This document shows, piece after piece, positions 44,644 through 52,755 of a stretch of 64,000 nt of DNA. Position numbers and translations under genes: made by a program. How positions within the stretch are numbered: position 1 is the stretch's first letter; each line of letters begins with the position of its first letter. Below the pieces are notes generated by a model. It made no database searches. It was not told where the DNA came from and saw only the letters and a program-made list of their open reading frames with translations. This stretch comes from Haloarcula amylovorans (GTDB lineage: Archaea; Halobacteriota; Halobacteria; Halobacteriales; Haloarculaceae): positions 620,001 to 684,000 of the forward strand of contig NZ_SRIF01000001.1 of the NCBI RefSeq assembly GCF_004681185.1. Direction: 5' to 3'.

Positions 44644-44704
44644 ACCGCTACTGCCCTCCCCGGGCTAAAGTGCCTTTCCGATGGCGTCCGGTGAGGGTAC
44701 ACTT

Positions 44705-44712
44705 ACATATTA
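44705..44712 (+). promoter_or_regulatory. TATA box of the CAP-domain gene
   Basis: The sequence acatatta is about 26 bases before the ATG at 44734, in an AT-rich patch between divergent genes. A leaderless transcript is expected. Confidence 0.55.
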
Positions 44713-44733
44713 GAACAAGTAACCGAATAGCAG

Positions 44734-45480
44734 ATGGTCAACAAGGTTCTCATCGGTTTAGCAGGGGTGGTCCTCCTCTCGGCCGTCAGCGTCGGTGTGA
44801 TAATCGGGACGCAACTCGACGGCGGGTTGGCGAACACACCGACTGAGACGCCGACGGAATCACAGGAGAGTATCGAAACGGCGACAACGACACCTGCGCC
44901 AGCGACGGCGACGAAGACGGCGACGAAGACGGCGACGCCCGTTCGAACCGAGCGGCGAACGTCGATGCCGCCGTCGCGGTTCAACGAGACGGCCATCTCT
45001 CAGTACATCGCCACGTACGTCAGCGACGCACGGGCCGAGGAAGGAATCGACAGGTTCGAGACTAACGGGAGAACCGCAAAGCGCGTCGAGCAGATGGCAC
45101 AGGGCCACAGTGAAGCGATGGCCGAGGCTCGAAACGCGGCCCACACCATCGATGGCGTCACCAGCGCCGAGCGATACGAGAACCACGACCTGACGCAGTA
45201 CTGTGAGTTCAAGTCGGCCGAACACTCCTACATCGAAACCCCCAGACGGAATCGCTTCGAAGCGGTCGGCAAGACCGTCGCCGGACAGGCCTACGAAGCG
45301 AACGGCGAGACGCGGTTCAACGCGAACGACAGCGCCGTCGCACGGGCGATAGCCGATGCGTGGCTGGATTCCAGTACCTACCGAGAGCGACTGTTTCTCG
45401 CCAACGCGGAGCGACTCGGCGTCGGCGTGGTCGTGACCGAAAATGGTGACGTGTACGCGACGGCGAACATCTGCGGGTGA
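44734..45480 (+). CDS. Exported CAP/SCP-domain protein
   Basis: A 248-residue protein. Residues 5-28 (VLIGLAGVVLLSAVSVGVII) are a signal anchor. A long Thr/Pro/Ala linker (about 35-85, with TATKTA repeats) suitable for O-glycosylation follows. The C-terminal CAP domain (about 90-248) has ARAEEGID, MAQGHSEAMAEARNAAH with the family His, AWLDSSTYRERLFLANAERLG and VYATANICG. CAP proteins bind lipids or act at the cell surface. Cysteines in EFKSAEHS-flanking TQYC and the final IC may pair. Confidence 0.87.
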   Translation: MVNKVLIGLAGVVLLSAVSVGVIIGTQLDGGLANTPTETPTESQESIETATTTPAPATATKTATKTATPVRTERRTSMPPSRFNETAISQYIATYVSDARAEEGIDRFETNGRTAKRVEQMAQGHSEAMAEARNAAHTIDGVTSAERYENHDLTQYCEFKSAEHSYIETPRRNRFEAVGKTVAGQAYEANGETRFNANDSAVARAIADAWLDSSTYRERLFLANAERLGVGVVVTENGDVYATANICG

Positions 45481-45536
45481 CCAGTTAGCCATCCGGTTAC
45501 CGGCCGATACGTTTAACATACATCCGCTCATCAATC

Positions 45537-45815
45537 ATGACATACGGTATCATGACCCAACCACCTGCGCAGTCGTTGCCGTCGGCCGACTCGAAGCTCC
45601 TCGAAACGCTCGCTGAAACCGCGCCCGAGTACCCGACCGTCGCCGCTAGCCGCTGTCCCGTCCCGGTGGACGACGCGCGGGAACGGTGTGAGCAGCTCGC
45701 GGCGGCGGGGTTGGTAGAGCGGGTGTCAGAAGAGCCAGTGTACCGCGTCACCGACGACGGCCGTCACCTCGTAGCCACTACCGAGGAAACGGCGTACTCC
45801 GCGACCAGCGACTAG
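45537..45815 (+). CDS. Small winged-helix-like protein
   Basis: A 92-residue protein with LLETLAETAPEYPTVAASR, RERCEQLAAAGLVERVSEEPVYRVTDDGRHLVATT, the helix-turn-helix plus wing pattern of haloarchaeal MarR/DUF2250-like regulators. A TATA-like tttaaca at 45512-45518 lies 22 bases before the ATG at 45537, supporting that start; the ATG at 45552 is an alternative. Its DNA targets are unknown. It converges with the MaoC gene, ends overlapping by 4 bases. Confidence 0.75.
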   Translation: MTYGIMTQPPAQSLPSADSKLLETLAETAPEYPTVAASRCPVPVDDARERCEQLAAAGLVERVSEEPVYRVTDDGRHLVATTEETAYSATSD

Positions 45816-46243
45816 CGCCGTTGCCAGAGGACCTGTCCGACCATCGAGAGGACGGTCTCGTCGGCGTCGGTGGTCGTCGTTATCTCCGTGGCGACGCGAC
45901 CGCGCGCGTCGTCCCACACTTCTTTCTCGACGATTTCGGTTCGCACTGAGAGTACGTCGCCTGGTCGAACCGGTGCCGGCCACCGAAGTGAATCGACGCC
46001 AAGCGCGCCCATTGCCCCGGTCCCCGAGAGCCGATGGTCGACGAGCAATCGCATCGTCATCGCCGCCGTGTGCCACCCGCTTGCGACCAGTCCGCCGAAC
46101 ATCGACTCCTCGGCGGCTTCCTCGTCCGTGTGAAACGGCTGTGGGTCGTACTGGCCTGCGAACGTCGTTATTTCCTCTCGGGTCACCTCGTACTCGCCGA
46201 ACGTCTCCGCGTCGTCGACAGTGAGGTCTTCGAAGTACTCCAT
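45812..46243 (-). CDS. MaoC-like (R)-specific enoyl-CoA hydratase
   Basis: A 143-residue single hot-dog domain. The hydratase-2 motif is FAGQYDPQPFHTDEEAAEES, holding the catalytic Asp and His, followed by MFGGLVASGWHTAAM, the conserved G(x)IASG segment. Such enzymes hydrate enoyl-CoA in fatty-acid or PHA metabolism. No PHA genes are adjacent. The length equals the family core, so it is complete. Confidence 0.9.
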   Translation of the reverse strand: MEYFEDLTVDDAETFGEYEVTREEITTFAGQYDPQPFHTDEEAAEESMFGGLVASGWHTAAMTMRLLVDHRLSGTGAMGALGVDSLRWPAPVRPGDVLSVRTEIVEKEVWDDARGRVATEITTTTDADETVLSMVGQVLWQRR

Positions 46244-46299
46244 ACCGACCGCTAGCGGGGTCGGATCCTAACAGTTGTGAGGGAAAAATCGAGTTGGTG

Positions 46300-47268
46300 T
46301 CAGTTTGCGGTCTGGGTCGCCTGTGCGGTCCCCGTGCTCTGGTTCGTCTGGGTCTGGGTGGCTGCACCGGACTGCGTCGGCTGTGCAGTTTGCGTGGCCT
46401 GTCCAGCCTGGGTTCCCTGCGGCGTTCCCGTGGTCTGGGTCCCCTGAGGCGTTTGCGTACCCTGCGGCGTCCCCGTCTCGGTGCCAGACTCACTGGTCTG
46501 GTTACCCGCCTGGCTCGTCTGGTTGCCGGATTGGCTACTCTGGTTGGCCTGTTGTTGGACCCACTGGTCGTACTCGTCCTGTGGCATCACGACGACTTCG
46601 CCGAGCATCTGGGAGTGGCCGGAGCCACAGTACTCCGCACAGTAGAGCTGATAGGTTCCGGTCTCCGTCGGCTTCGTCGTGAGGCGATTGTACTGTCCGG
46701 GGAAGGCGTCGGCTTTCAGCCCCAGACTCGGGACGTGGAACGCGTGGAGCCAGTCGCGTGACGTGATTCGTAACTTCACGGGTTTATCGACTGGGAGCCG
46801 AAGCGTCCCGGTCGAGGTTGCCTGTGCCTCGTTGCCGAAACTGGAACCGTTGTGGTAGAACGACCATCCGTATCGATACGCTTGCACCTCGATATGCTCG
46901 GGGTTCTCCTGCTGGATGTTCGCTCCTTGCGCTTCGGCCGTGACGTAGGGGTTAGCCAGCACCTGATAGGAAGCGACGCCGACGAACAGGAGGATGATCG
47001 CGGTTGCGACCGTCCACGTGATTTCGAGTCGGCGGTTCTCCATCGTTGGCAGTGGCTCCTCCTGTTTGCGGAAGCGCCAGACGGTGTAGATGAGGATCCC
47101 CTCGACGAGAACGGTGATCGGGATCGCGACGTAGAGCAGATTCATGTTCAGGTCCCAGATCTGCTCTACCGTCGTCGAGGCGGACGGCTGTGCGGCGACC
47201 GGTTCGACGGCGAGCGCGAGTAACGCCGCGCCGAACAGAGCGGCAAGACCGACACGTCTCCGGGTCAT
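46300..47268 (-). CDS. coxB: Cytochrome c oxidase subunit II with Gln/Thr-rich tail
   Basis: A 322-residue CuA subunit of a haem-copper oxidase. Residues 1-26 form a signal peptide. Two transmembrane helices lie near 43-62 and 88-108. The cupredoxin domain carries the CuA ligands in LYCAEYCGSGHSQM (two Cys, Glu, His, Met), with the other ligand His in WLHAFHVPSL. After residue 237 an 85-residue tail consists almost only of Gln, Thr, Gly, Ser, Asn and Ala, with four NQS/NQT sequons. The catalytic subunit I gene is not in the window. A TATA box lies at 47291-47299. Confidence 0.96.
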   Translation of the reverse strand: MTRRRVGLAALFGAALLALAVEPVAAQPSASTTVEQIWDLNMNLLYVAIPITVLVEGILIYTVWRFRKQEEPLPTMENRRLEITWTVATAIILLFVGVASYQVLANPYVTAEAQGANIQQENPEHIEVQAYRYGWSFYHNGSSFGNEAQATSTGTLRLPVDKPVKLRITSRDWLHAFHVPSLGLKADAFPGQYNRLTTKPTETGTYQLYCAEYCGSGHSQMLGEVVVMPQDEYDQWVQQQANQSSQSGNQTSQAGNQTSESGTETGTPQGTQTPQGTQTTGTPQGTQAGQATQTAQPTQSGAATQTQTNQSTGTAQATQTAN

Positions 47269-47290
47269 GCTCGCGGCTTAGGAAGTCACG

Positions 47291-47299
47291 AATAAATAA
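47291..47299 (-). promoter_or_regulatory. TATA box of coxB
   Basis: On the minus strand this reads ttatttatt, centred 27 bases before the coxB start codon at 47268. It is one of the clearest promoters in the window. Confidence 0.65.
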
Positions 47300-47756
47300 C
47301 TGCTGTCTTCGGTTTCGCGGGGGCGGAATCCCCCCGTCGTCGCCGAGACACGATAGCGTCCCCTCCTCTCTGTTCTCGGCCGTTCTGCCTTCGTTCGTTC
47401 GGTCGGCGTCCAGCGCAGTCTCCACTCGGACTAGACGGTTCCGAACGGTGAGTAACCGGTTACTGATAGCTTTGTAAGGAAATTGAAGGCACGATAACTC
47501 GACCATTACCAAGCCACTTATCGCCGCTTTATCGCACGCATGTCGGACCAGCGCTGGCCCAGCAGACCGATCCCGCGTTCACTACCTCCCGACGAGCGGT
47601 CGGACAGCATCGAGAGTCTCGGTACAGTGAGGGGTGGGAAGCGCCCACAGAGGGGGACGGCCTGGTGACGGGGCCCGGCGATGTAGTCCGACTTCGACGG
47701 CAGCGCCGAGTACACAGTCGGCAGTACCCGCTGCCGTCCGACGAGAGAACCTCAAT
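47300..47756. other. Intergenic region at the start of the matrix island
   Basis: About 460 bases. An AT-richer part (47450-47540) may contain the promoter of the matrix gene (agctttgtaagg near 47468; gctttatcgc near 47526). A 42-residue frame from 47540 has poor coding character. A hairpin with 10-base perfect arms (47696-47705 and 47729-47738) sits just before the matrix gene start. Confidence 0.4.
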
Positions 47757-49055
47757 ATGAAGATACGGAAACCACAGAACAGAGCGAGCGCGAGTAGTCT
47801 GCTAGTTATCGCATTGGCCGTCGCCGTCGCCTTCGCGGGTGCTGGCGCGGCCGCGACCGCTATCGGTCCAACAGACGGTGGTGACGGAGTCGCTCAGCAA
47901 CAGGCACCCGGCGGCGTCACCGTAACGCTGCAGCCCGGCAGTTCGACGGTCGACGCCGGCGGAACGACGACCTACGACATCGTCGTCGAGGGCGCGAGCG
48001 ACGGTGTCGGTGCGGCGACGTACACCGTCGGCGTCGGCGATACGAGCGTGGCGACCATCACAGACATCTCCACGGCCGGCGGCCCGTCGTTTGACGAGAC
48101 CACCGTCGCGAGTGACGGCTCCGAAGCCACGGTCTCGATGGCTGGCATGAGTTCGTCACCGAGCGGGACCGTGACGATAGGAACAGTTACCGTCGAGGGG
48201 AGCGCGAGCGGCACGACGCCCGTCTCGCTGTCGGTCAGCGCCATCGGCACCATCGAGGGACAGGAATACAGCGTGTCCGGCACGCCGGACGCGTCGATTA
48301 CTGTCGCCGACCAGCAGGACGGAGAAGATGGTCAGGACGGAGACGACGGCGATGACGGCCAAGACGGCGATGATGGAGACGACGGCGATGACGGACAAGA
48401 CGGAGATGACGGTCAAGACGGAGATGACGGAGACGATGGAGATGACGGAGACGACGGACAAGACGGCGATGACGGTCAGGACGGAGACGACGGCGATGAC
48501 GGCCAAGACGGAGATGACGGAGACGATGGCGATGATGGTGACGACGGTCAAGACGGAGACGACGGAGACGATGGCGATGATGGAGACAACGGCGATGACG
48601 GCCAAGACGGTGACGACGAAGATGAGCACGACCACGAAGAGGGAGACGGCAAAGACGGTGACGACGCCTACTACCAGATCGACCTCGTCAAAGGCGAGCC
48701 GATAGCGGAGTTCGGCGACGCCGACAGCGAGAAGTTCTACAGTGACCAGAAGCGCCTCATCAAGTACATCCACGGTAGTTCCGACGACGCGATCACGCGG
48801 CACGGGCAGCCCTCGACGCTGTGCGAGGAGACGAAAGACTGTGTCGAAGTCGAGGACTACGATGTGGAGGACGGCGAGGCGACGATGACGTTCGAAGTCA
48901 AGAAGGACTGCGAACTGAAACTCTCGCTGGTGAGCTACGAGAAGGAAGGCCCCGGCTGGAGCCGCGAGCGCGCGGACCAGCAGGAACTCGAAGACTCGGT
49001 GACCGACACGTACGACCACGGCACTTACACGGTGACAGTCGACGTGCCCGAGTAG
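47757..49055 (+). CDS. Secreted acidic matrix protein: cohesin-like domain plus collagen-like Gly-x-Asp repeat
   Basis: A 432-residue secreted protein. Residues 1-35 are a signal peptide (SLLVIALAVAVAFAGAGA). Residues 45-185 form a beta-sandwich resembling haloarchaeal cohesin-like domains: VTVTLQPGSSTVDAGGTTTY, YTVGVGDTSVATITDIS, TVTIGTVTVEG and GQEYSVSGTPDASITV. Residues 188-287 are 33 consecutive triplets with Gly (rarely shifted) at every third position and Asp at nearly all others, the third residue being Asp, Gln, Glu or Asn. Residues 300-432 form a globular domain with three or four Cys (LCEETKDCVEVED, KKDCELKLSLVSYEKEGPG). It starts a region of polysaccharide genes. The extracellular structural role is inferred. 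Confidence 0.85.
   Translation: MKIRKPQNRASASSLLVIALAVAVAFAGAGAAATAIGPTDGGDGVAQQQAPGGVTVTLQPGSSTVDAGGTTTYDIVVEGASDGVGAATYTVGVGDTSVATITDISTAGGPSFDETTVASDGSEATVSMAGMSSSPSGTVTIGTVTVEGSASGTTPVSLSVSAIGTIEGQEYSVSGTPDASITVADQQDGEDGQDGDDGDDGQDGDDGDDGDDGQDGDDGQDGDDGDDGDDGDDGQDGDDGQDGDDGDDGQDGDDGDDGDDGDDGQDGDDGDDGDDGDNGDDGQDGDDEDEHDHEEGDGKDGDDAYYQIDLVKGEPIAEFGDADSEKFYSDQKRLIKYIHGSSDDAITRHGQPSTLCEETKDCVEVEDYDVEDGEATMTFEVKKDCELKLSLVSYEKEGPGWSRERADQQELEDSVTDTYDHGTYTVTVDVPE
48318..48617 (+). repeat. Acidic Asp-Gly-x triplet repeat inside the matrix gene
   Basis: Three hundred bases built from 9-base units such as gacggagat, gacggtcag and gacggcgat, encoding 33 triplets of the form Asp-Gly-(Asp/Gln/Glu/Asn). 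Synonymous codons vary between units, so selection on protein sequence, not only recent slippage, is indicated. Such a region is prone to copy-number change. Confidence 0.9.
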
Positions 49056-49157
49056 CGCCGTAACCGCCACAATACACCGTTTTTTCGACGCTCATCTTTC
49101 GCGTCACCGCCCGTATAAATTGACTAACAAAGTGGTTCGTCCGCCGAGAGTCGGCTG

Positions 49158-50129
49158 ATGGGTGCTGGTGACTCCCCGCTGGTTAGCGTCGTCGTGCCCA
49201 CGTACGAGCGGCCGACGTTCCTCACAGACGCCGTCGAGAGCGTCCTCGATCAGCGGTACCGACCGATAGAACTGGTAGTCGTCGACGACGGGTCGACCGC
49301 GGATGTCGAAGCGGCGCTCGACGATGCGACGTTCGCCGACGCGTCGCTTTCGGACCTCACCCGGTTCACAGTCTGTCGCCACGACGAGAACCGGGGCGCG
49401 AACGCCGCCCGAAACACTGGCATCGAGGCTGCGACCGGCGAGTACGTGGCGTTTCTGGACGACGACGACCGTTGGGAGCCGACGAAGCTCACTCGGCAGG
49501 TGGCAGCGTTGCGGACGGCCGACGACGCGGCCGTCGCGTTCACCGGCCAGCGATGTGTCGACGCGTCGGGGACGACCACCGCCGTCACGCGCCCGGCGAC
49601 GGACGGGGAGTTTCTGCGCAATCTGGTTTCGGGCGTCGAGTATGGTCCGTTCTCGACGGTCGTGGTCCGCACGTCTGTGTTCGACGAGGTCGGCGTCCTC
49701 GACGAGCGGTTTCCGTGTTGGCAGGATAAAGAGTGGTACCTCCGTCTCGCCACTGCAGTCGAGTGCGTCGCCGTCCCCGATCCGCTGACGATTCGACGGT
49801 TCACCGGCCACAGCCAGATATCGGACGACTACGCGCGAAAGCGCGATGTCGCGTTCCCGCTGTTGGTCGAGAAGCACCGTGAGACCGTCGCAATCCGTGG
49901 GGAAGCGTACGAGCGGGCGTTTCTCGCCTCACTACTGCGCGAACTCGCAGTCGCCGCCGCCCGGAACGAATGCCGCCGCGAGGCGGTCTCCTATCTGCGA
50001 CGGTCACTCCGCCACCGACCGACGACGCTTCGCACCTACGCGTACCTCCTCGCGTCGCTCGGCGGCAAGTACACGTGGATTCCGGCCAGAGCGTGCCGAC
50101 GCACGCTCGCGCGAGCGTTCGACAGTTGA
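49158..50129 (+). CDS. Family 2 glycosyltransferase
   Basis: A 323-residue GT2 enzyme. The GT-A start is VSVVVPTYERPTFLTDAVES and LVVVDDGSTADVEAAL. RGANAARNTGIEAATGEYVAFLDDDDRWEP carries the metal-binding DDD. The acceptor half has FPCWQDKEWYLRLA, corresponding to the ED/QD catalytic base region. The C-terminal 80 residues are helical and basic, suited to membrane association. It probably adds a sugar to a lipid-linked or surface polysaccharide, consistent with the neighbouring flippase. Confidence 0.93.
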   Translation: MGAGDSPLVSVVVPTYERPTFLTDAVESVLDQRYRPIELVVVDDGSTADVEAALDDATFADASLSDLTRFTVCRHDENRGANAARNTGIEAATGEYVAFLDDDDRWEPTKLTRQVAALRTADDAAVAFTGQRCVDASGTTTAVTRPATDGEFLRNLVSGVEYGPFSTVVVRTSVFDEVGVLDERFPCWQDKEWYLRLATAVECVAVPDPLTIRRFTGHSQISDDYARKRDVAFPLLVEKHRETVAIRGEAYERAFLASLLRELAVAAARNECRREAVSYLRRSLRHRPTTLRTYAYLLASLGGKYTWIPARACRRTLARAFDS

Positions 50130-50161
50130 GTCAGCCACCGCGAGTAGTCGGCTACCGAAAG

Positions 50162-51688
50162 TCAGGTGAGCGCGTCGCGGACGACGGCGATGTCGTCTTC
50201 GAGTTCCGTCTCGAACGCCCGCGTGCCCAGAACGAGGAAAACAGGATAGACGACGACACCCACCGCGACGAGACAGCACAGCGCCGCGAGTGCCGAAATC
50301 GGGGGGAGCGCCGCCGCCGTCGCGAGGACGACGACCCCCATCGAGAGCGACGCGCCCGCCGGGACGCCGACCGCACGGAGAAGTCGCAGCACGCGCCCGT
50401 CGACGACGCGAAGCGCGACGGCGAGCGCGACCGGGTTCTGGACGACGGCGCTCAAGACGAGGACGCCGGCGACGCCGCTGAAGCCCCATCGGAGGGCCGC
50501 CGGATAGACGAGGGCTGCGGCAATCGCGAGCCGCGACAGCTGAAGGACCGTGCTGTACTGGGGTCGCCCGGTCGCCTGAAAGAGCGGGCCGACGACGGCA
50601 ACCAGCGCCCGGAGCGCTCCCCAGAAAGCGAGCAACCGCATCGCGCCGACCGCGGGAAGCCAATCGGGACCGAGGACGGCCCGAACGAAAACGGGTGCGA
50701 CCACGGCGATGCCGACGGCCATCGGGAACGCGAGGCTGACGACGACCCGAACCGTCCTGAAAAACCCCTCACGGAGTCGCTCTATGTCGTCCTGAACTTT
50801 CGAGAACGCCGGGAACGTCGCCTTCGAGACGACGTGGCTCACCTCCGTCGCGGGCGCGTTCGAGAGCCGGAACGCCATCTGGTAGAACCCGAGCGCAGAC
50901 GCTCCGAGCAACCAGCCGACGAGCGCGTCGTCGCCCTGATTGAGGGCCAGCAGCACCAGTCCAGAGCCGAAGATCCACTTCCCGAACCCGAGCAGTTCCC
51001 GCGCCGCCGCAGCGTCGAACGCGAAACCGGGCCGATAGCCGTGGATACCGTGTGAGACCGCGGTGCGGACAGCCGTGCCCGCGACCACTCCCACCACCAG
51101 CGCCCAGACGTTCTGATAGACGAGGGCGATTACGACGGCGACAGCCACCTGTGCGACAGTTCCCGAGAGCGTGTAGACGAACTGGCGGTGAAAGGCCAGC
51201 TCCTTCCGGAAGTAGACGACACCTGGATTGCGAAGGCCCGCGAGGAGCGGTGAGAGGGCGAGCACCGGGAGTATCGACCGCAACTGCGGTTCGGCGAACA
51301 CCCCGGCGACGGCTGGCGCGGCGGCGACGGTGACAGCGGCGATGGCGACGCCGCGGGCGATCGTGAGGGCCCACGTCGTATCGAGGTAGGCGTCCACGTC
51401 GGCCTCCTCGCGCTGTATCAGCGCTTCGTCGAGACCGAGTCGAGAAATTCGTCGAAGCACGGCGAGGACGAGCAGTCCCAGACCCAGGAGACCGAAATCA
51501 GCGGGAGCGAGCACTCGCGCGAGGACGACGAACATCCCGAGGCGGAGGACCCGGTCGGTGACCGTCAGCAGCGACAGCCAGACACCGCCGGTCGCGGTTC
51601 GCTCCAGAACAGAATCGCCTGGCGTGAGGAGTCGCGGGACCAGTCGAACGAGTCGAACTGCGCCGACGAGTCGTGATACGAGTCCCAC
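50162..51688 (-). CDS. Wzx-type polysaccharide flippase
   Basis: A 508-residue membrane protein with 12-14 hydrophobic helices of the polysaccharide biosynthesis/MATE fold. It contains LLTVTDRVLRLGMFVVLARVLAPADFGLLGL, RLGLDEALIQREEADVDAYLDTTW and ALNQGDDALVGWLLGASALGFYQMAFRLSNAP, the recurrent Wzx pattern. I place the start at GTG 51688 because the family begins just before the first helix, and longer frames overlap the neighbouring gene. It should flip lipid-linked oligosaccharides across the membrane. It lies convergent to one glycosyltransferase gene and divergent from the other. Confidence 0.9.
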   Translation of the reverse strand: MGLVSRLVGAVRLVRLVPRLLTPGDSVLERTATGGVWLSLLTVTDRVLRLGMFVVLARVLAPADFGLLGLGLLVLAVLRRISRLGLDEALIQREEADVDAYLDTTWALTIARGVAIAAVTVAAAPAVAGVFAEPQLRSILPVLALSPLLAGLRNPGVVYFRKELAFHRQFVYTLSGTVAQVAVAVVIALVYQNVWALVVGVVAGTAVRTAVSHGIHGYRPGFAFDAAAARELLGFGKWIFGSGLVLLALNQGDDALVGWLLGASALGFYQMAFRLSNAPATEVSHVVSKATFPAFSKVQDDIERLREGFFRTVRVVVSLAFPMAVGIAVVAPVFVRAVLGPDWLPAVGAMRLLAFWGALRALVAVVGPLFQATGRPQYSTVLQLSRLAIAAALVYPAALRWGFSGVAGVLVLSAVVQNPVALAVALRVVDGRVLRLLRAVGVPAGASLSMGVVVLATAAALPPISALAALCCLVAVGVVVYPVFLVLGTRAFETELEDDIAVVRDALT

Positions 51689-51831
51689 AGCGGCGCTGTG
51701 AGCGGGGTTTCGCAAAGTTATGTGACTCCTACGGCCAAAGCGGCGTGTCGCTATCGGAGCGGACCGAGTCGGAGCAGCGTGGAAGTCAGTACATAGTAAT
51801 ACTGGCATCGGCCGGTATCGCAGGCAGCAAG

Positions 51832-52755
51832 ATGGTTCCCGACGGAGCCGCGCCGACCGTCTCGGTGATCGTCCCGGTGTACGACGATCCCGAGGGCGTC
51901 GACCGGACGTTGCAGGCACTTACTGAGCAAACGGCCTCGACGCCCTACGAGGTGCTGGCGGTCGACAACGGGTCGACCGACCGGACGCCGGCGGTCGTCG
52001 CGTCGTACTGTCGAGACCACCCGGACCTCGTCGAACTCCTCGTCGAGGACGAGATTCAGGGCTCCTATGCGGCCCGCAACACCGGTATCGAGCAAGCGAA
52101 CGGCGAGATACTGGCGTTCATCGACGCCGACATGCGGGTCGAACCCACGTGGATCGACGCGGTGGCCGAAACCATGCAGACGGAGCGGTACGTCGGTTTC
52201 GACGTGCAGATCGAGGGACGGCCCGCAGACGGCCCAGTCGTCGCGTACAACCACGTTTCAGAGTTCCCGATCGAACGCTACGTCGAGGAGGAACAGTTCG
52301 CGCCGACCTGCTGTCTCGCAGTTCGACGCGAGGTCGTCGAAGCCGTCGGTCGGTTCGACGAGCGATTCCGTTCGTCCGGCGATCTGGAGTTCGGTCGTCG
52401 GGTCCACGACGCCGGGTTCGAGCAGGCATTCGACTCGTCAGTGACGATGTACCACCCGCCGCGGTCGGTGCCGGCACTCCTGAAGAAGTACGTCAGAGTC
52501 GGCCGCGGAATCGGCCAGCGTCGGCGGTACTACCCGGAGCGATTCGACAGACATCCGCTGTTTACGCCCGCCAACTACCTCCCGACGGTCTCGCCCCGAA
52601 AGCTCCGGGACTCCGCAACGGAAGTCCAGGGCCGGGCCGAGACGGCGTTGCCGCTCTATACCCTGTGTCTGTTCTACGTCTTAGAGCAACTCCAGAACGT
52701 GTGCATGGGGGTCGGCCGGCTGGCCGATAGCGTCGCGGCCAACGGCGACCGTTAG
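51832..52755 (+). CDS. Family 2 glycosyltransferase
   Basis: A 307-residue GT2 enzyme. VSVIVPVYDDPEGVDRTL and LAVDNGSTDRTPAVVASY open the nucleotide-sugar domain. GSYAARNTGIEQANGEILAFIDADMRVEP holds the DAD metal site. CCLAVRREVVEAVGRFDERFRSSGDLEFGRR is the acceptor/ED motif. One weakly hydrophobic C-terminal helix is near ALPLYTLCLFYVLEQLQ. The start MVPDGAAPTVSV is chosen for its fit to the family. Its 3' end overlaps the convergent deacetylase gene by 4 bases. Confidence 0.93.
   Translation: MVPDGAAPTVSVIVPVYDDPEGVDRTLQALTEQTASTPYEVLAVDNGSTDRTPAVVASYCRDHPDLVELLVEDEIQGSYAARNTGIEQANGEILAFIDADMRVEPTWIDAVAETMQTERYVGFDVQIEGRPADGPVVAYNHVSEFPIERYVEEEQFAPTCCLAVRREVVEAVGRFDERFRSSGDLEFGRRVHDAGFEQAFDSSVTMYHPPRSVPALLKKYVRVGRGIGQRRRYYPERFDRHPLFTPANYLPTVSPRKLRDSATEVQGRAETALPLYTLCLFYVLEQLQNVCMGVGRLADSVAANGDR

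Noticed and set aside
47540..47668. 42-residue frame before the matrix gene
   Set aside because: The product is Arg/Pro/Ser-rich without helices or conserved pattern, and no clear promoter sits at a leaderless distance.
48318..48617. CRISPR-like or tandem DNA repeat array
   Set aside because: The repeat period is 9 bases, has no spacers and is fully in frame with a secreted protein.
48156..49070. Large hydrophobic minus-strand frame opposite the matrix repeat
   Set aside because: The Val/Ile/Ser-rich product is simply the complement of the Asp-Gly repeat codons, while the plus-strand product has a signal peptide and domains.
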